DNA of 64,000 nt from contig NZ_NIDE01000008.1 in NCBI RefSeq assembly GCF_002197845.1, forward strand, positions 372,001 through 436,000, read 5' to 3'. This stretch comes from Fimbriiglobus ruber (lineage in GTDB: Bacteria; Planctomycetota; Planctomycetia; Gemmatales; Gemmataceae). Position 1 is the first letter of the stretch. The number at the start of each line of letters is the position of its first letter. The translations under genes and the position numbers were made by a program. Below the pieces are notes generated by a model. The model did no database searches, had not been told where the DNA came from, and saw only the letters and a list, made by a program, of their open reading frames with translations. Positions 24,995 through 34,535 of the stretch are shown piece by piece.

Positions 24995-26134
24995 ATGCGC
25001 GTCGCAGTAGACGCCCGACAGGTTTACCGCACCCAACGTCGCGGGATCGGCAAAACGTTAATCGACCTGTACGCGACCTTGGCCGCCCGCCGACCGGCGT
25101 GGCGCTTCATCCTGTTCCACCAGGCCGGCAACCGCCCCGATCGCCTGTCGGGGTTGCAGAACGTCGTCCAGTCGCGGCTGGACTTTTTCGGGGCCGACCG
25201 CCTGAACGCCTGGGAACAAGCCGTCTTGCCCGCGGCCTCGATGGCGGCCGGGGCGGACGTGATCCACTCCCCGGCGAACACGGCCCCGCGGTACGCTGCG
25301 GCGCCGGTCGTGGTCAACATTCACGACCTGATCCCCGTCGAAATGGCCCCGAACGACCCGGCCGCGCGGGCGTGGCTCGCCAAAGTTCGGGACACCGGCC
25401 GTCGGGCCAGCCGGGTGATTACCGGGACCGAACACAGCAAAGGGCGGATCATCGAGTGGCTCGGCCTCCCGGCCGAAAAGATCACGGTCTGCCCCTGGGC
25501 TCCCGACCGGAACTCTCGCCGGATCGACGACCCGGCCGAACTCAACCGGGTCCGGGCGATCCACGGCTTGTGCCCGAACGAGCCCTACGTGTTCGGGTTC
25601 GGTGCCGCCGACCCGCGGAAGAACACGCGCCGGGTGCTGGAGGCTTACGCCGGGCTCCCCGCCGAAACGCGGGCCACGTTTCGTTTGCTCCTGGTCGGGA
25701 TTCAGGAGCCGGCGCTGTCCGAACTCCGGACTGCCGCGGGTGAGATGGGGATTGCCGGTCGTGCCGCCCTCCGCGGGTTCACGGACGAGAGCGACCTGCC
25801 CGCGCTGATGAGTGGGGCGGTGGCGATGTGTTACCTTTCTCAATACGAAGGCTTCGGGCTGCCGGTTCTGGACGCATTCGCCTGTGGCACGCCGGTTCTG
25901 GCCGGGAACAAGACGAGTCTGCCCGAGGTCGCCGGCGACGCCGCCTTGTTAGTCGAGCCGGGAGACACGGACGCGATTCGGGAGGGGCTGCTAAGAATCC
26001 TGACCGACTCGGCTTTGCGGGACGATTTGCGGAACCGTGGGACCGAACGGGTCCGAAAGTTCACCTGGGTGCGAACGGCGGAGATTGTCGCGGGCGTGTT
26101 TGAAGCAGCAATGACGGGCGGTAAAGTCCACTGA
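24995..26134 (+). CDS. Glycosyltransferase family 4, paralogue of the preceding gene
   Basis: A 379-residue GT4 protein with the same landmarks as its neighbour: RRGIGKTLIDLYATL, NIHDLIPVEMAPND, GTEHSKGRIIEWLGL, FGAADPRKNTRRVLEAY and YEGFGLPVLDAFACGTPVLAG. The two probably arose by tandem duplication and may add successive residues of one glycan (inference). Spacing to the previous gene is 49 bp. Confidence 0.9.
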   Translation: MRVAVDARQVYRTQRRGIGKTLIDLYATLAARRPAWRFILFHQAGNRPDRLSGLQNVVQSRLDFFGADRLNAWEQAVLPAASMAAGADVIHSPANTAPRYAAAPVVVNIHDLIPVEMAPNDPAARAWLAKVRDTGRRASRVITGTEHSKGRIIEWLGLPAEKITVCPWAPDRNSRRIDDPAELNRVRAIHGLCPNEPYVFGFGAADPRKNTRRVLEAYAGLPAETRATFRLLLVGIQEPALSELRTAAGEMGIAGRAALRGFTDESDLPALMSGAVAMCYLSQYEGFGLPVLDAFACGTPVLAGNKTSLPEVAGDAALLVEPGDTDAIREGLLRILTDSALRDDLRNRGTERVRKFTWVRTAEIVAGVFEAAMTGGKVH

Positions 26135-26204
26135 GTGGTCATCGTGGAGTGGATTTCATGGATTCGGCCGGGTCACGAGATCTTAGCGCGTTCGGGGACG
26201 ACTG

Positions 26205-27242
26205 ATGCCCGGTAGCCCGACCGACAATCTGTGGGTCATTCTCGTCGACTTCAACGGAATAGACGACACCCGGAAGTGCCTCGACTCGCTCGCCGGCCAG
26301 CCGACCCCGCCGCGGACGGTGGTCGTCGACAATGCGTCGCGCACGGACGTGGCGGCGGCCCTGGCGGCGGAGTTCCCCTGGGCGTCATTCGTTCGCTCCT
26401 CGGTGAACGGCGGGTGGGCGGGGGGTAACAACCTGGGGATGAAGTTCGCGCTCGAGCGGGGGGCGGACCTCATGATCCTGCTCAACAACGACACGACGGT
26501 CGCCCCCGATTTCGTCGACCGGCTGCGGGCCGCCGCCGCGTCACACCCCGACTATGGCGTCCTCGGCCCCGTCATCCGGTACATGGCGCCGCCGTGCGAG
26601 GTGCAGACCGACGGCGTCCGCTTCAACCACCCGAGCGAGCCGGGGTTCTTTCAGCGTCACCCCGTCGCCCTCGACCGCCGCGACCCGCCGGTCGTGGCCG
26701 AGGTCGACATTGTGAACGGGTGTTGCCTGATGGTGCGGCGGGGGGTGGTCGAAAAGATCGGGTACGTGGACGAACAATTCTTCCTGATTCACGAGGAGTC
26801 CGACTTTTGCCTCCGGACCCAGCGGGCCGGGTTTCGAAACGGGGTCGTCGCCGAGGCACTGGTGTGGCATAAAGGGTCGAGTACGTTCAAGCGTGAAGGG
26901 AAAGGGTTCCAGCGGTACTTCGACGCGCGGAACCTCGTCCGCCTGCTGAAGCGACACGGCCGCCGCCGCGGGTCGCGCGGGCTCATCCCGTCGTTCGCCC
27001 ACTACCTGCGGTATGCCTATCACCGCTTCGCGACCGAACGGGAGAGCGGCTTCGATGCGTCCGCGACCGCGGTACTCGAAGGGTTCTACGACGCATTACT
27101 CGGCCGATACGGCCCGCACTCCGAAGCTTCCCGGCCCGGCTTGGGCGTCTTGCGGTGGGTTTTTTCGACCGCGTGGAAATGGGGCGGGGGCAGGGTCACA
27201 GCGACCAGTTCGGGCCCGGTCCGAACTACGCCCCCTGGATGA
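26205..27242 (+). CDS. Glycosyltransferase family 2 (rhamnosyltransferase-like)
   Basis: A 345-residue GT-A-type enzyme. It has the GT2 opening WVILVDFNGIDDTRKCLDSL, VVVDNAS, GGWAGGNNLGMKFAL, the metal-binding LLNNDTTV, and IVNGCCLMVRR followed by EQFFLIHEESDFCLR, the pattern of WbbL-type rhamnosyltransferases. A C-terminal basic helical region (about 245-300) may contact the membrane. It lies 70 bp after the GT4 pair on the same strand. Confidence 0.9.
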   Translation: MPGSPTDNLWVILVDFNGIDDTRKCLDSLAGQPTPPRTVVVDNASRTDVAAALAAEFPWASFVRSSVNGGWAGGNNLGMKFALERGADLMILLNNDTTVAPDFVDRLRAAAASHPDYGVLGPVIRYMAPPCEVQTDGVRFNHPSEPGFFQRHPVALDRRDPPVVAEVDIVNGCCLMVRRGVVEKIGYVDEQFFLIHEESDFCLRTQRAGFRNGVVAEALVWHKGSSTFKREGKGFQRYFDARNLVRLLKRHGRRRGSRGLIPSFAHYLRYAYHRFATERESGFDASATAVLEGFYDALLGRYGPHSEASRPGLGVLRWVFSTAWKWGGGRVTATSSGPVRTTPPG

Positions 27243-27294
27243 AGGTAAACGGGGTGGCGACCCCGAGGTCTTGTGACACGGAAAGGAATTCCTC

Positions 27295-28239
27295 ATGGCC
27301 AGCGAACCCGTCGACCTGTCGCGCGTCCGCACCATTCCACTCACCGTCCGCCCGAACAAAGTGTCGCAGACCAAGTTCGCGGTCCCGCCGCGGAAGGGGC
27401 AGTCCGCGGCGGAGTTCCTGGCCGGCCTGCCGCACATTCTGGCGGGCGACGATTTCCGGGCGGTCGTGGGGGCCGTCGTAGCCGCCCGTCGCGCGGGGCG
27501 GCCGGTGATCGTCGGGTTTGGCGCGCACGTCATCAAGTGCGGCTTGTCGCCCGTGCTGATCGATTTGATGCGCCGCGGGATCGTGACCGCGTTGGCCACC
27601 AACGGGTCGGGCGCGATTCACGACTTCGAACTGTCACTGATCGGTGAGACCTCCGAGGACGTTGCCGCGGGGTTGAAAGACGGAACGTTCGGGATGGTCA
27701 AGGAGACCGGGGAGTTGATGCACGCGGCCATCAACCGCGCGCTCACACGGGTGGATGCGGGGTTGGGCGCGCTGTTCGGCGAATACCTCGAAGAGATCAC
27801 CGCCCCCAACCGCGACGTCGGCTTGGCTGTCGCTGCCCACCGGGCCGGCATACCGTTTACCGTCCACGTCGCGATCGGGACGGACATCATCCACATGCAC
27901 CCCGGGGCCGACGGGGCCGCGATGGGCCGGGCGAGTTTCAACGACTTCAAACTCTTCTGCGGGGCTGTATCGGATCTTTCCGGCGGTGTGTACTTGAACA
28001 TCGGGTCGGCGGTGGTGATGCCGGAGGTGTTCTTGAAGGCGTTCACCGTGGCCCAGAATCTGGGCGCGAATCTGACCGGTTACACGACGGTGAACATGGA
28101 CATGATCGCCCACTACCGGTCGGGCGAGAACGTCGTCCGCCGACCGGCCGGGGTCGCGGGGAAAGGGTACACGCTAATCGGGCGGCACGAGATCATGGTG
28201 CCACTGCTGGCCCAGGCCGTGGTCGAGGAGTTGGGGTGA
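27295..28239 (+). CDS. Uncharacterised protein, possibly deoxyhypusine-synthase-like
   Basis: A 314-residue cytoplasmic protein I do not recognise with certainty. It has a Rossmann-like PVIVGFGAHVIKCGLSPVLIDLMRRG, then LATNGSGAIHDFELSLIGETSEDV, which recalls the NG-x-x-x-IHD-x-E core of deoxyhypusine-synthase-like proteins, and later VHVAIGTDIIHMHPGADG and GGVYLNIGSAVVMPEVFLKA. Bacteria lack eIF5A hypusination, and homologues of that fold have other roles in polyamine chemistry. GGAA lies just before the ATG. Position 52 bp after four glycosyltransferases suggests an unknown role in glycan precursor supply, but could be coincidence. Confidence 0.45.
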   Translation: MASEPVDLSRVRTIPLTVRPNKVSQTKFAVPPRKGQSAAEFLAGLPHILAGDDFRAVVGAVVAARRAGRPVIVGFGAHVIKCGLSPVLIDLMRRGIVTALATNGSGAIHDFELSLIGETSEDVAAGLKDGTFGMVKETGELMHAAINRALTRVDAGLGALFGEYLEEITAPNRDVGLAVAAHRAGIPFTVHVAIGTDIIHMHPGADGAAMGRASFNDFKLFCGAVSDLSGGVYLNIGSAVVMPEVFLKAFTVAQNLGANLTGYTTVNMDMIAHYRSGENVVRRPAGVAGKGYTLIGRHEIMVPLLAQAVVEELG

Positions 28240-28284
28240 CCGCGCGGGCGGAGAGAAGGGTACTCGCGCGGTCGATGAGCGGCC

Positions 28285-29043
28285 TTACGGATTCGCCGGC
28301 TTGGTGCCCACGAGCGGCTTGATATCCCGAATCCAGATGTTGCGGAAGCGGACCGGGTTACCGTGGAATTGCAGCGTGATCGGTTGTTTCTCGGGGTGTT
28401 TGGAGTAAGCGGCCGGGCGGTCGTAGTAGGTGCCGCCGATCAGCTCGAAGTGGTTCTGCACGGCGACGCCGTTGTGGAACACGGTCACGGCCGCCGGCTT
28501 CGTCACCTTGTCTTCTTCGCCGAACCGCGGAGCTTCAAAGAGGATGTCGTACACCTGCCACTCGCCCGGTTTGCGGCTCGCGTTCACCATCGGCGGGGTT
28601 TGTTTGTAAATCGACGCGCACTGGCCGTCGAAATACGTCGGGTTGTTGAACGAGTCGAGGATTTGCACCTCGTACCGGCCCATGAAGTAAATCCCGCTGT
28701 TACCCCGCCCCTGGCCGCTCCCACTGACCTTTTCCGGCGTGGCGAACTCCAGGTGAAACTGGCAGTCGCCGAACGAGTCCTTGGTCTGAATGTCGGACTT
28801 GGCCGAAGTCGCGATCCCGTCCGCAATGACCCAGTTGTCGCCCTTGTTCCACTTCGAGAGGTCTTTGCCGTCGAACAGAACCACGGCGTCCGACGGCGGC
28901 GCCCCCGGCGTTTCGCCCGGGGTCACGACGGCCGGCTCCGGCCAAACGATCCCACTCTTGTACTCACCGGCCGCGAACAAGACGTTTGCGACCACCCCGA
29001 CGCCGACCACGCCCGCAACAGATAGAGCCCGACGAACCCACAT
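28285..29043 (-). CDS. Secreted DUF1080 (3-keto-disaccharide hydrolase-type) protein
   Basis: A 252-residue protein with an N-terminal signal or anchor segment (RRALSVAGVVGVGVVANVLFAAG) and one DUF1080 domain: VVLFDGKDLSKWN, a FHLEFATPE strand, GRGNSGIYFMGRYEVQILDSF, YDILFEAPRF and PITLQFHGNPVRFRNIWIRDI. This concanavalin-like fold is very abundant in planctomycetes; some members are 3-keto-glycoside hydrolases. It probably acts outside the cytoplasm on glycans. It follows the acyltransferase-like membrane gene by about 60 bp on the minus strand. Confidence 0.9.
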   Translation of the reverse strand: MWVRRALSVAGVVGVGVVANVLFAAGEYKSGIVWPEPAVVTPGETPGAPPSDAVVLFDGKDLSKWNKGDNWVIADGIATSAKSDIQTKDSFGDCQFHLEFATPEKVSGSGQGRGNSGIYFMGRYEVQILDSFNNPTYFDGQCASIYKQTPPMVNASRKPGEWQVYDILFEAPRFGEEDKVTKPAAVTVFHNGVAVQNHFELIGGTYYDRPAAYSKHPEKQPITLQFHGNPVRFRNIWIRDIKPLVGTKPANP

Positions 29044-29104
29044 CGTAAAATCTCCATTCTCAGGGGAAAGGTACGCGCGTCACCCGATGGGACGGGGGCG
29101 CGGC

Positions 29105-30316
29105 TCAGATCTTCAAAAACAGCTTCCGGCGGTACATCCAGAACAAGACCAACCACTCGATGGCGACGACTCCGCAGCCGATCACGAACGGCTCGTATTC
29201 GGGGCCGAAATACCGAAACGGCGTCGACCCGAGGTGGCGGAGCAAGGCGGTCGTCGCGAAGGGGGTGACGAACCACTCCATGCAGTAGGCGGCGATCGAG
29301 TTCGCCCCGACGACGGCGAGCGGGAACGCCCACGTCCGACAACCGGCGCCATCGACGATTCCGTAATACAGACCGAGGGCAATCAAGCAGATCCCCCCGC
29401 TGAACAGCACCCAGCTGGGCGTCCAAATCCGCTTTACGACCGGGCAGATCCCGAATTCGCCCAGAGCCCACCCGGCCGCCAACGCGACCACCCCGGCGAC
29501 CACGAGCCACAGCACCTTACCCACGCCCGAGCGGGCCGAGCGGAGGACGTCGCCCGCGATCAGGCCGAGGATCATGGTGCCGAGCGTCGGGATGAAACTG
29601 AGGGTCGCGTACCCGCCCGAGTTGTGCAGGAACGGCTCTTTGCGTGGGAAGAGGTTCAAAAACCACTGGTCGAACGCCCAGGCCGCGTTAGTGTTTTTGT
29701 TCCAGTGGGCGGCGAACCCGCTCAGGTGGTGCGACCAATCGGCCGCGACGCCGGCGGCCTTCCAATCGAAATCGGGGCCGGGAAGTGGATACGCGGCGAA
29801 TGCCGCCCAATACCCGACCAGGATCACCGCGAGCGCGATCCACCGCGCCGGAGTGGGAGCCAGACCTAACAGGAAAAGAAACCCGTACCCGAGACCGATT
29901 TGCGTGAGCGTGTCTTCGAACGTGTAGTTGGTCTGCGGCTTGCCCATCGAGCGGAGGAAGATCCCGAGCGCGACGAGGATCAGTGCCCGCCAGAAGGCGT
30001 GCAAGGTCATCCACAAGCGCGATTGCCCGCGGGCCGTTCGTGCCGCGATCGAGAACGGCAGGGCGACGCCGACGAGGAACGAGAACGACGGCTGAATCAT
30101 GTCGTGCAGCGCGCACCCGACCCACTCGACGTGCGACTGATGATACGCGAGGAACTTCCACAGCCCGCTTTCGGGCAGCGCTTTCGCCACCGCGGCCAGG
30201 CGCAGCGCCTCGGCCAACAACAAGAACATGACGGTGCCGCGGTAGGCGTCGATGGAGACCAAACGGGCCGGCGTCGACTGTCCAGAGTGTGAAGCGTGCG
30301 AATGGGGTTCGGTCAT
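29105..30316 (-). CDS. DUF5009/HGSNAT-like membrane acyltransferase homologue
   Basis: A 403-residue protein with about ten membrane segments. The N-terminal RLVSIDAYRGTVMFLLLAEAL is the signature of the heparan-alpha-glucosaminide N-acetyltransferase-like family, with the conserved Asp-x-x-Arg-Gly and, further on, WVGCALHDMIQPSFSFLVGVALPFS. These proteins are thought to move acetyl groups to sugars across the membrane. ATG at 30316 (MTEPHSHASHS) is preferred over a 72-codon upstream extension that lacks family similarity. It precedes the DUF1080 gene in the same direction. Confidence 0.85.
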   Translation of the reverse strand: MTEPHSHASHSGQSTPARLVSIDAYRGTVMFLLLAEALRLAAVAKALPESGLWKFLAYHQSHVEWVGCALHDMIQPSFSFLVGVALPFSIAARTARGQSRLWMTLHAFWRALILVALGIFLRSMGKPQTNYTFEDTLTQIGLGYGFLFLLGLAPTPARWIALAVILVGYWAAFAAYPLPGPDFDWKAAGVAADWSHHLSGFAAHWNKNTNAAWAFDQWFLNLFPRKEPFLHNSGGYATLSFIPTLGTMILGLIAGDVLRSARSGVGKVLWLVVAGVVALAAGWALGEFGICPVVKRIWTPSWVLFSGGICLIALGLYYGIVDGAGCRTWAFPLAVVGANSIAAYCMEWFVTPFATTALLRHLGSTPFRYFGPEYEPFVIGCGVVAIEWLVLFWMYRRKLFLKI

Positions 30317-30638
30317 CACGGGGTCCGGTCGGATCGGCGAGGGCGTGTCGGAGTGATAGCTTGACACACCGACTGCACGAGAGCCAGCAGTAAAATCGGG
30401 CGGCCGATATTTGGATATTTGTCGAGAGGCAAGGTGGGGAGCGGAGGCAGAGGATAACCTGTTCGCGGACAGCCTTTGGGAGGAAGGGTTTGTGCCGAAG
30501 TGGAGGTGATTGCCGTCGCCCAGTAATTTCACTTCGTTCGATGCATTCGACCGTCCTGCTGATCGTCGCCTCGATATTGAAGAGACACCCGCGGGGGCTC
30601 GGGATGGGCGAGTCCGGCCCGGTATGCCTCGGCTCCCG
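30317..30638. other. Intergenic region, nothing recognised
   Basis: This 322-bp gap lies between the acyltransferase-like gene and the TPR operon, both on the minus strand. I found no convincing gene, hairpin terminator or RNA. A TTGACA at 30361-30366 has no -10 at proper spacing. Confidence 0.45.
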
Positions 30639-31697
30639 CTACCGCATACCCCGCTTGGCGGCTAACCGCTCCTCTTCCAACTTGTCGAGTTCCTGATATC
30701 GCTGCTCGTGGACCTTCGACTCGTCGAGTTTACCGACCGAACGCAGCGCCTGGGCCAGATTGAGGTGGGCCTGACGGTTATTGGGGTCCGCGGCCAGTAC
30801 CTTTTTGAGGAGGGGAATGGCCGCGTCGTACTGCTGGCGGCGCAAGCTGAGGGCGGCCTGCTCCTGAACGACGAGCAAGGAATCTTTTTCCAATCCGGCG
30901 GCCCGGCGGAGCAACTCCTCGGCACCGGCCAGGTCGTCTCGCTCGACGGCGCACTTGGCCAACCCCACCACCGGCTCGGCGAGTTCGGGCCGCATCCGCT
31001 GGCAGGTCTTCAGTTCCGGCTCGGCTTCGGCCATCCTCGCGTCACCAAGAAGGCTTTGGGCGAGGTAGAGCCGGGCCTGGAAGTTGTCGGGATTCTTGGC
31101 CAGCACGGCGCGGAAATCCTCGACCGCGGTCCCGTAATACATCGCGCGCATCCGCGCGGTCCCACGCTCGAACAGGATGTCGGGCTGGTTCGGGTCAAGG
31201 ACCAAAAGGCGGGTGAACAAGATCTCGGCATCGAGCCATCGGCTTTTCGCGAAGTACGCCCGCGACACGGCGCGAAGGACTTCGGGATCGTCCGGGCAAT
31301 CGCGGACAACCCGTTGAATGATCCCTTCGGCTTTCGGCGGGTAATCTTGCGCGGCCAGAAGCAGGGCGGCTTCCCGCCGCCCCTCCGCCTCCGGCACGCC
31401 GGCCGCGACCGCCCGCCCCAATGCGGCTTCCGCGTCTTTTAGTCGACCCTGCCGGCGAAAGATCTGGGACAACACGAGTAGCGTCGGCGGATTGCCGGGG
31501 CGGGCGGTGAGGTCCGCGCGGGCGGCCTCGACGGCGCTCTCGTAGTCGCCCGCAGCCAGCGCTCGGCGGGCGTCATCGAGGTGCTGATCCGGTCCCGGCG
31601 GGGGGAGCGATGGCCCCGGCCGAAACGCCCACCAGCCGCCGGCCGCGAGCAGCACCACGGCGACAACGCCGACCAGGAGCCGGGTGCGGGCGGTCAT
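30639..31697 (-). CDS. Membrane-anchored TPR protein
   Basis: A 352-residue protein with one N-terminal membrane segment (TRLLVGVVAVVLLAAGGWWAF) and about eight tetratricopeptide repeats covering residues 40-340 (for example DARRALAAGDYESAVEAARA and AHLNLAQALRSVGKLDES). The C-terminus is a charged coiled coil (QRYQELDKLEEERLAAKR). TPR arrays mediate protein assembly; no enzyme domain is present. Its start overlaps by 4 bases the end of the upstream TPR gene, so both are one transcription unit. Confidence 0.85.
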   Translation of the reverse strand: MTARTRLLVGVVAVVLLAAGGWWAFRPGPSLPPPGPDQHLDDARRALAAGDYESAVEAARADLTARPGNPPTLLVLSQIFRRQGRLKDAEAALGRAVAAGVPEAEGRREAALLLAAQDYPPKAEGIIQRVVRDCPDDPEVLRAVSRAYFAKSRWLDAEILFTRLLVLDPNQPDILFERGTARMRAMYYGTAVEDFRAVLAKNPDNFQARLYLAQSLLGDARMAEAEPELKTCQRMRPELAEPVVGLAKCAVERDDLAGAEELLRRAAGLEKDSLLVVQEQAALSLRRQQYDAAIPLLKKVLAADPNNRQAHLNLAQALRSVGKLDESKVHEQRYQELDKLEEERLAAKRGMR

Positions 31698-32747
31698 CGT
31701 GGCTCCTCTTTGATGGGCTCGGCTGGGGGAACGGCGGCGGCTTCCTTGATCAACCGCCCCTGAAGATCCCGGTACTTGGCCTCGTACTCGGCGGCCCGCT
31801 CGTTCTGTCCCGTTACGCGCAGTAGTTTCGCGAGCCGGTAGAGCGTTTCCAGGCGGTTCGGGTCGCCCGCCGCGGCCTGCTCCAGGTCGGCCAAAGCGGC
31901 TTTGGCATCACCCTGCTGCTCGCGGACCTGGGCGATGGCGAGCAGCGTTTCGACGTGCCCCGGGCGGCGGACGAGTACGGCTTTGTAAAACGTCTCGGCC
32001 TCGGCCCACTGGCCCAGAAACCCGGCCGCCCGCCCGGAACCGAAAAGCGCGTAAACGTCGTCCGGATCGTCGGCGAGGGCGGCGCGGAACAGGTCGGCCG
32101 CGGGGGGAAGTCGCCGAGGTCGAGGAGGCAGATGGCGAGAGCCTGTCGGGCCTTGGGGTAGTCGAGGGCGTTTGGTCCCGCCGCAACGGCGGCTTCGAGG
32201 TCGGCCCGCGCCAGGTCGAGCCGGCGGCCCTCCTGCCACGCGATGCCGCGGAGGAAAAGCGCGGCCGGATCGTTCGGCGACGTGGCGAGAACGCGGCCCG
32301 CAAGCTCACTGGCGCGGCTGTTCGCGCCTTGCTTTTGAAAGCCGGCAGCCAGCGCGAGCAATAAATCCGGTCGTCCGGTGCGGCAGCAAGACGGGTTTCG
32401 AGTTCCGGCCGGGCGCGGGGAAAGTCGGCCGCGGCCCGAACCAGAAGACGCTCGCGGTCGATCTCGCCGGCCGGCCACCCGAGCCCCTCGGCCTTGTCTA
32501 GGGCGGACCGCGCGTCGTCGAGCCGCCCTTCCAGACGGGCCTGTCGGTCGACCAGCACAAAGGCTTCGGCGCGGCTGGGGTAGGCGCGGGCGAGTTGATC
32601 GAAGGTCGCCGCGGCCCCACGCGTTCCGACCCGCCCGCGCGCCTCCGCGAACCGCGCCGCGGTTTCGCGCGACCGGTTCCAGAAGACCGCCCCGGCGACG
32701 AGCAGCGGAACGAGTAGCACGCCGATGGTGATGAGTAAGCGCCGCAT
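31694..32747 (-). pseudogene. TPR protein gene interrupted by two frameshifts (possibly sequence errors)
   Basis: Sense sequence runs through three frames: MRRLLITIGVLLVPLLVAGAVFW to LETRLAAAPDD in the first, DLLLALAAGFQKQGANSRAS to AICLLDLGDF in the second, AADLFRAALADDPDD to the stop in the third. The breaks lie near 32360-32375 and in the G6 run at 32102-32107. Each is repaired by adding one base. Restored, the product would be about 352 residues, an N-terminally anchored TPR protein like its downstream neighbour, with AEYEAKYRDLQGR at the C-terminus. Because no residues are lost and the sense frames join cleanly, an intact gene with sequencing errors is more likely than a decayed gene. 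Confidence 0.7.
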
Positions 32748-32759
32748 CCGCCCACCATG

Positions 32760-33163
32760 TCAGACTTGTGAGGCTGCCACGTCCGTCATTTTTCCGCGAT
32801 CCGACCGCGTATACCAATAGGCCCACGCGATCAAAACGCCCTGGATCGGGAGCCGCGCCCACAGGAACGCGGGATCGATGTCGGGAAACAGGTCCGAGTG
32901 GACCGCCATGTGGATGTTCGCCGGGAACACCGCGACCAGGAGCGCGATCAACCCCAGGCCGCCGTGACAGTATACCGCGGGACCACCAACAGAACGCCCA
33001 AGGCGATCTCGAACAGCCCACTCAGATAGACGAGTTCCGCGTGCCAGGGCAGGTACGGCGGCATGATGCGGATGTAAAACTCCGGCCGGGCGAGGTGGTT
33101 GACCCCGGCCGCGACGTACAACGCCGCACACAGCCACCGCGTCGCCGATTTGAAGGTTCGCAT
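32760..33163 (-). pseudogene. DoxX-like small membrane protein gene with one frameshift (possibly a sequence error)
   Basis: The first frame gives MRTFKSATRWLCAALYVAAG, NHLARPEFYIRIMPPYLPWH and LVVPRYTVTAAWG; the second continues with LIALLVAVFPANIHMAV, DIDPAFLWARLPIQ and GVLIAWAYWYTRS. The junction is the CCCC run at about 32951-32954 (plus strand); one extra base restores a 134-residue protein with four membrane segments. The NHL and PPYLPW motifs are typical of DoxX/MauE-like proteins. It heads the TPR operon, 12 bp before the next start. Confidence 0.7.
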
Positions 33164-33457
33164 CCGCTCAACTTATCAACGCCGCGCCGCCACACCCGGT
33201 TCCCCCGTTCGATTGCCATCTCTCGGGTCAGGAATGGACACGATTCGGCCGATGGCTTCGATCAGATCAACGGCGCGCTGCTGTTCTCCGGTCCGCCGGA
33301 CGCGCTGGCGCACCCGGTGGGCTGGATCGGCTATTTTACACGCAGAAGTAGTCATTGGACCCCGACGCGACTCGGCTCCTGCGTTCGATCAACGGATCAG
33401 GCACCATCCACGCGGGCGGCGATCGCCTCGCCCCATTCCCCTCTTGGCGATCCGGGG

Positions 33458-34528
33458 CTACTCGGCCCGGAGGCGGGCGTCCTGGTCGAGTACCCAGGTC
33501 TTGCCGCCGGCCGCCGCCGGAGCCTTGAGGGAGGCGGTGAACGCACGCGGGGTCGCCTCCAGAGTCGGCACACCAGACGGATCGGGCCGGAGTTTTAGCA
33601 GATCGGCAGCGGCGGTGTACCCGCCGGTGCGAGCGCGATAGGCATGCTGGGCGTAATAGGCGTCGTGCAGGCGGTCCTTGACGGCTCGGGCCGGGTCCGG
33701 TCGGAAGGCCACCGGCCCGGCGGCCTTGGTGCTGAACTGGACCTCTCCCCACCGCTCCGGGCGGTGCATGTCGATCACCCCTTGCGGGGACCAGACCCAG
33801 TTATGTTCCGGCCGGTTGGGCACCTTCACGACCTTTCCGGCCTTCACATCCACGTCCCACTCGACGCGAGAGAAGTTGATCCGGTAATGGTCGCCGTCCG
33901 CCGGCGGGACGGCGGCGGCGGTCAACTCCTTCAACCCCGCCCACGGCCAGGCGATCTCGACGGTCCAGCCCCGGTCGGTGTCTCGTGGGTCGTTCAGAGT
34001 GCCGTCCACGGCCACGGCCGTCTTGAGGCCGCGGATTTCCCAGGCGTTCACGGCCGTGCCCCCGTCCTTGTAAGGCTTGGTCAGGAGAAGGTCCCAGGTC
34101 ATATTGCGGGCGTTCAACTCCAACTCGGCGTACATGTGATTGTCGCCGTCCGGGTCCAAGAAGACCTCGAAGTCCGGATCGTGGAAGATGACGGCGTCGT
34201 GTTCGGTGATGGTCGCCCAGACGTTCGGCTCGACCAACTCGGCGGCGATGTAGAGCGCGCGGTCATCCCAGAGCATCTTCATCCGCGTCCGGTATTTCGG
34301 AGCCGGCTTGTCGAATCCTTCAATGTCCGCGAAGTCCTCACTCCACGGCGCGGCCGCCCAGACGGCGTCGTCGAGTTTGCCGTCGATCGTGGGCGGGGTC
34401 GTTGCCTTGAAGGCGACATAGCCCCGAGGCACTGGGGGGTTGACCGGAGCCGTCGGCGGGGCGGCCATCAAGAGCGGAAGGGCGAACACCAACGCCGCCA
34501 CTCCCAACTGATAAAACCGGGGCGTCAT
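33458..34528 (-). CDS. Secreted protein with a family 9-like carbohydrate-binding domain
   Basis: A 356-residue protein with a signal peptide (LGVAALVFALPLLMAAPP). Residues about 35-250 form a CBM9-like domain: ATTPPTIDGKLDDAVWAAAPW, FADIEGF, TRMKMLWDDRALYIAAEL, DPDFEVFLDPDGDNHMYAELELN and a second half ending MHRPERWGEVQFS. Such domains bind sugars, usually outside the cell. The start at 34528 is supported by GAGGAG just upstream. It follows the esterase gene by 7 bp, so it belongs to the same operon. Confidence 0.85.
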   Translation of the reverse strand: MTPRFYQLGVAALVFALPLLMAAPPTAPVNPPVPRGYVAFKATTPPTIDGKLDDAVWAAAPWSEDFADIEGFDKPAPKYRTRMKMLWDDRALYIAAELVEPNVWATITEHDAVIFHDPDFEVFLDPDGDNHMYAELELNARNMTWDLLLTKPYKDGGTAVNAWEIRGLKTAVAVDGTLNDPRDTDRGWTVEIAWPWAGLKELTAAAVPPADGDHYRINFSRVEWDVDVKAGKVVKVPNRPEHNWVWSPQGVIDMHRPERWGEVQFSTKAAGPVAFRPDPARAVKDRLHDAYYAQHAYRARTGGYTAAADLLKLRPDPSGVPTLEATPRAFTASLKAPAAAGGKTWVLDQDARLRAE

Positions 34529-34535
34529 ACACTCC

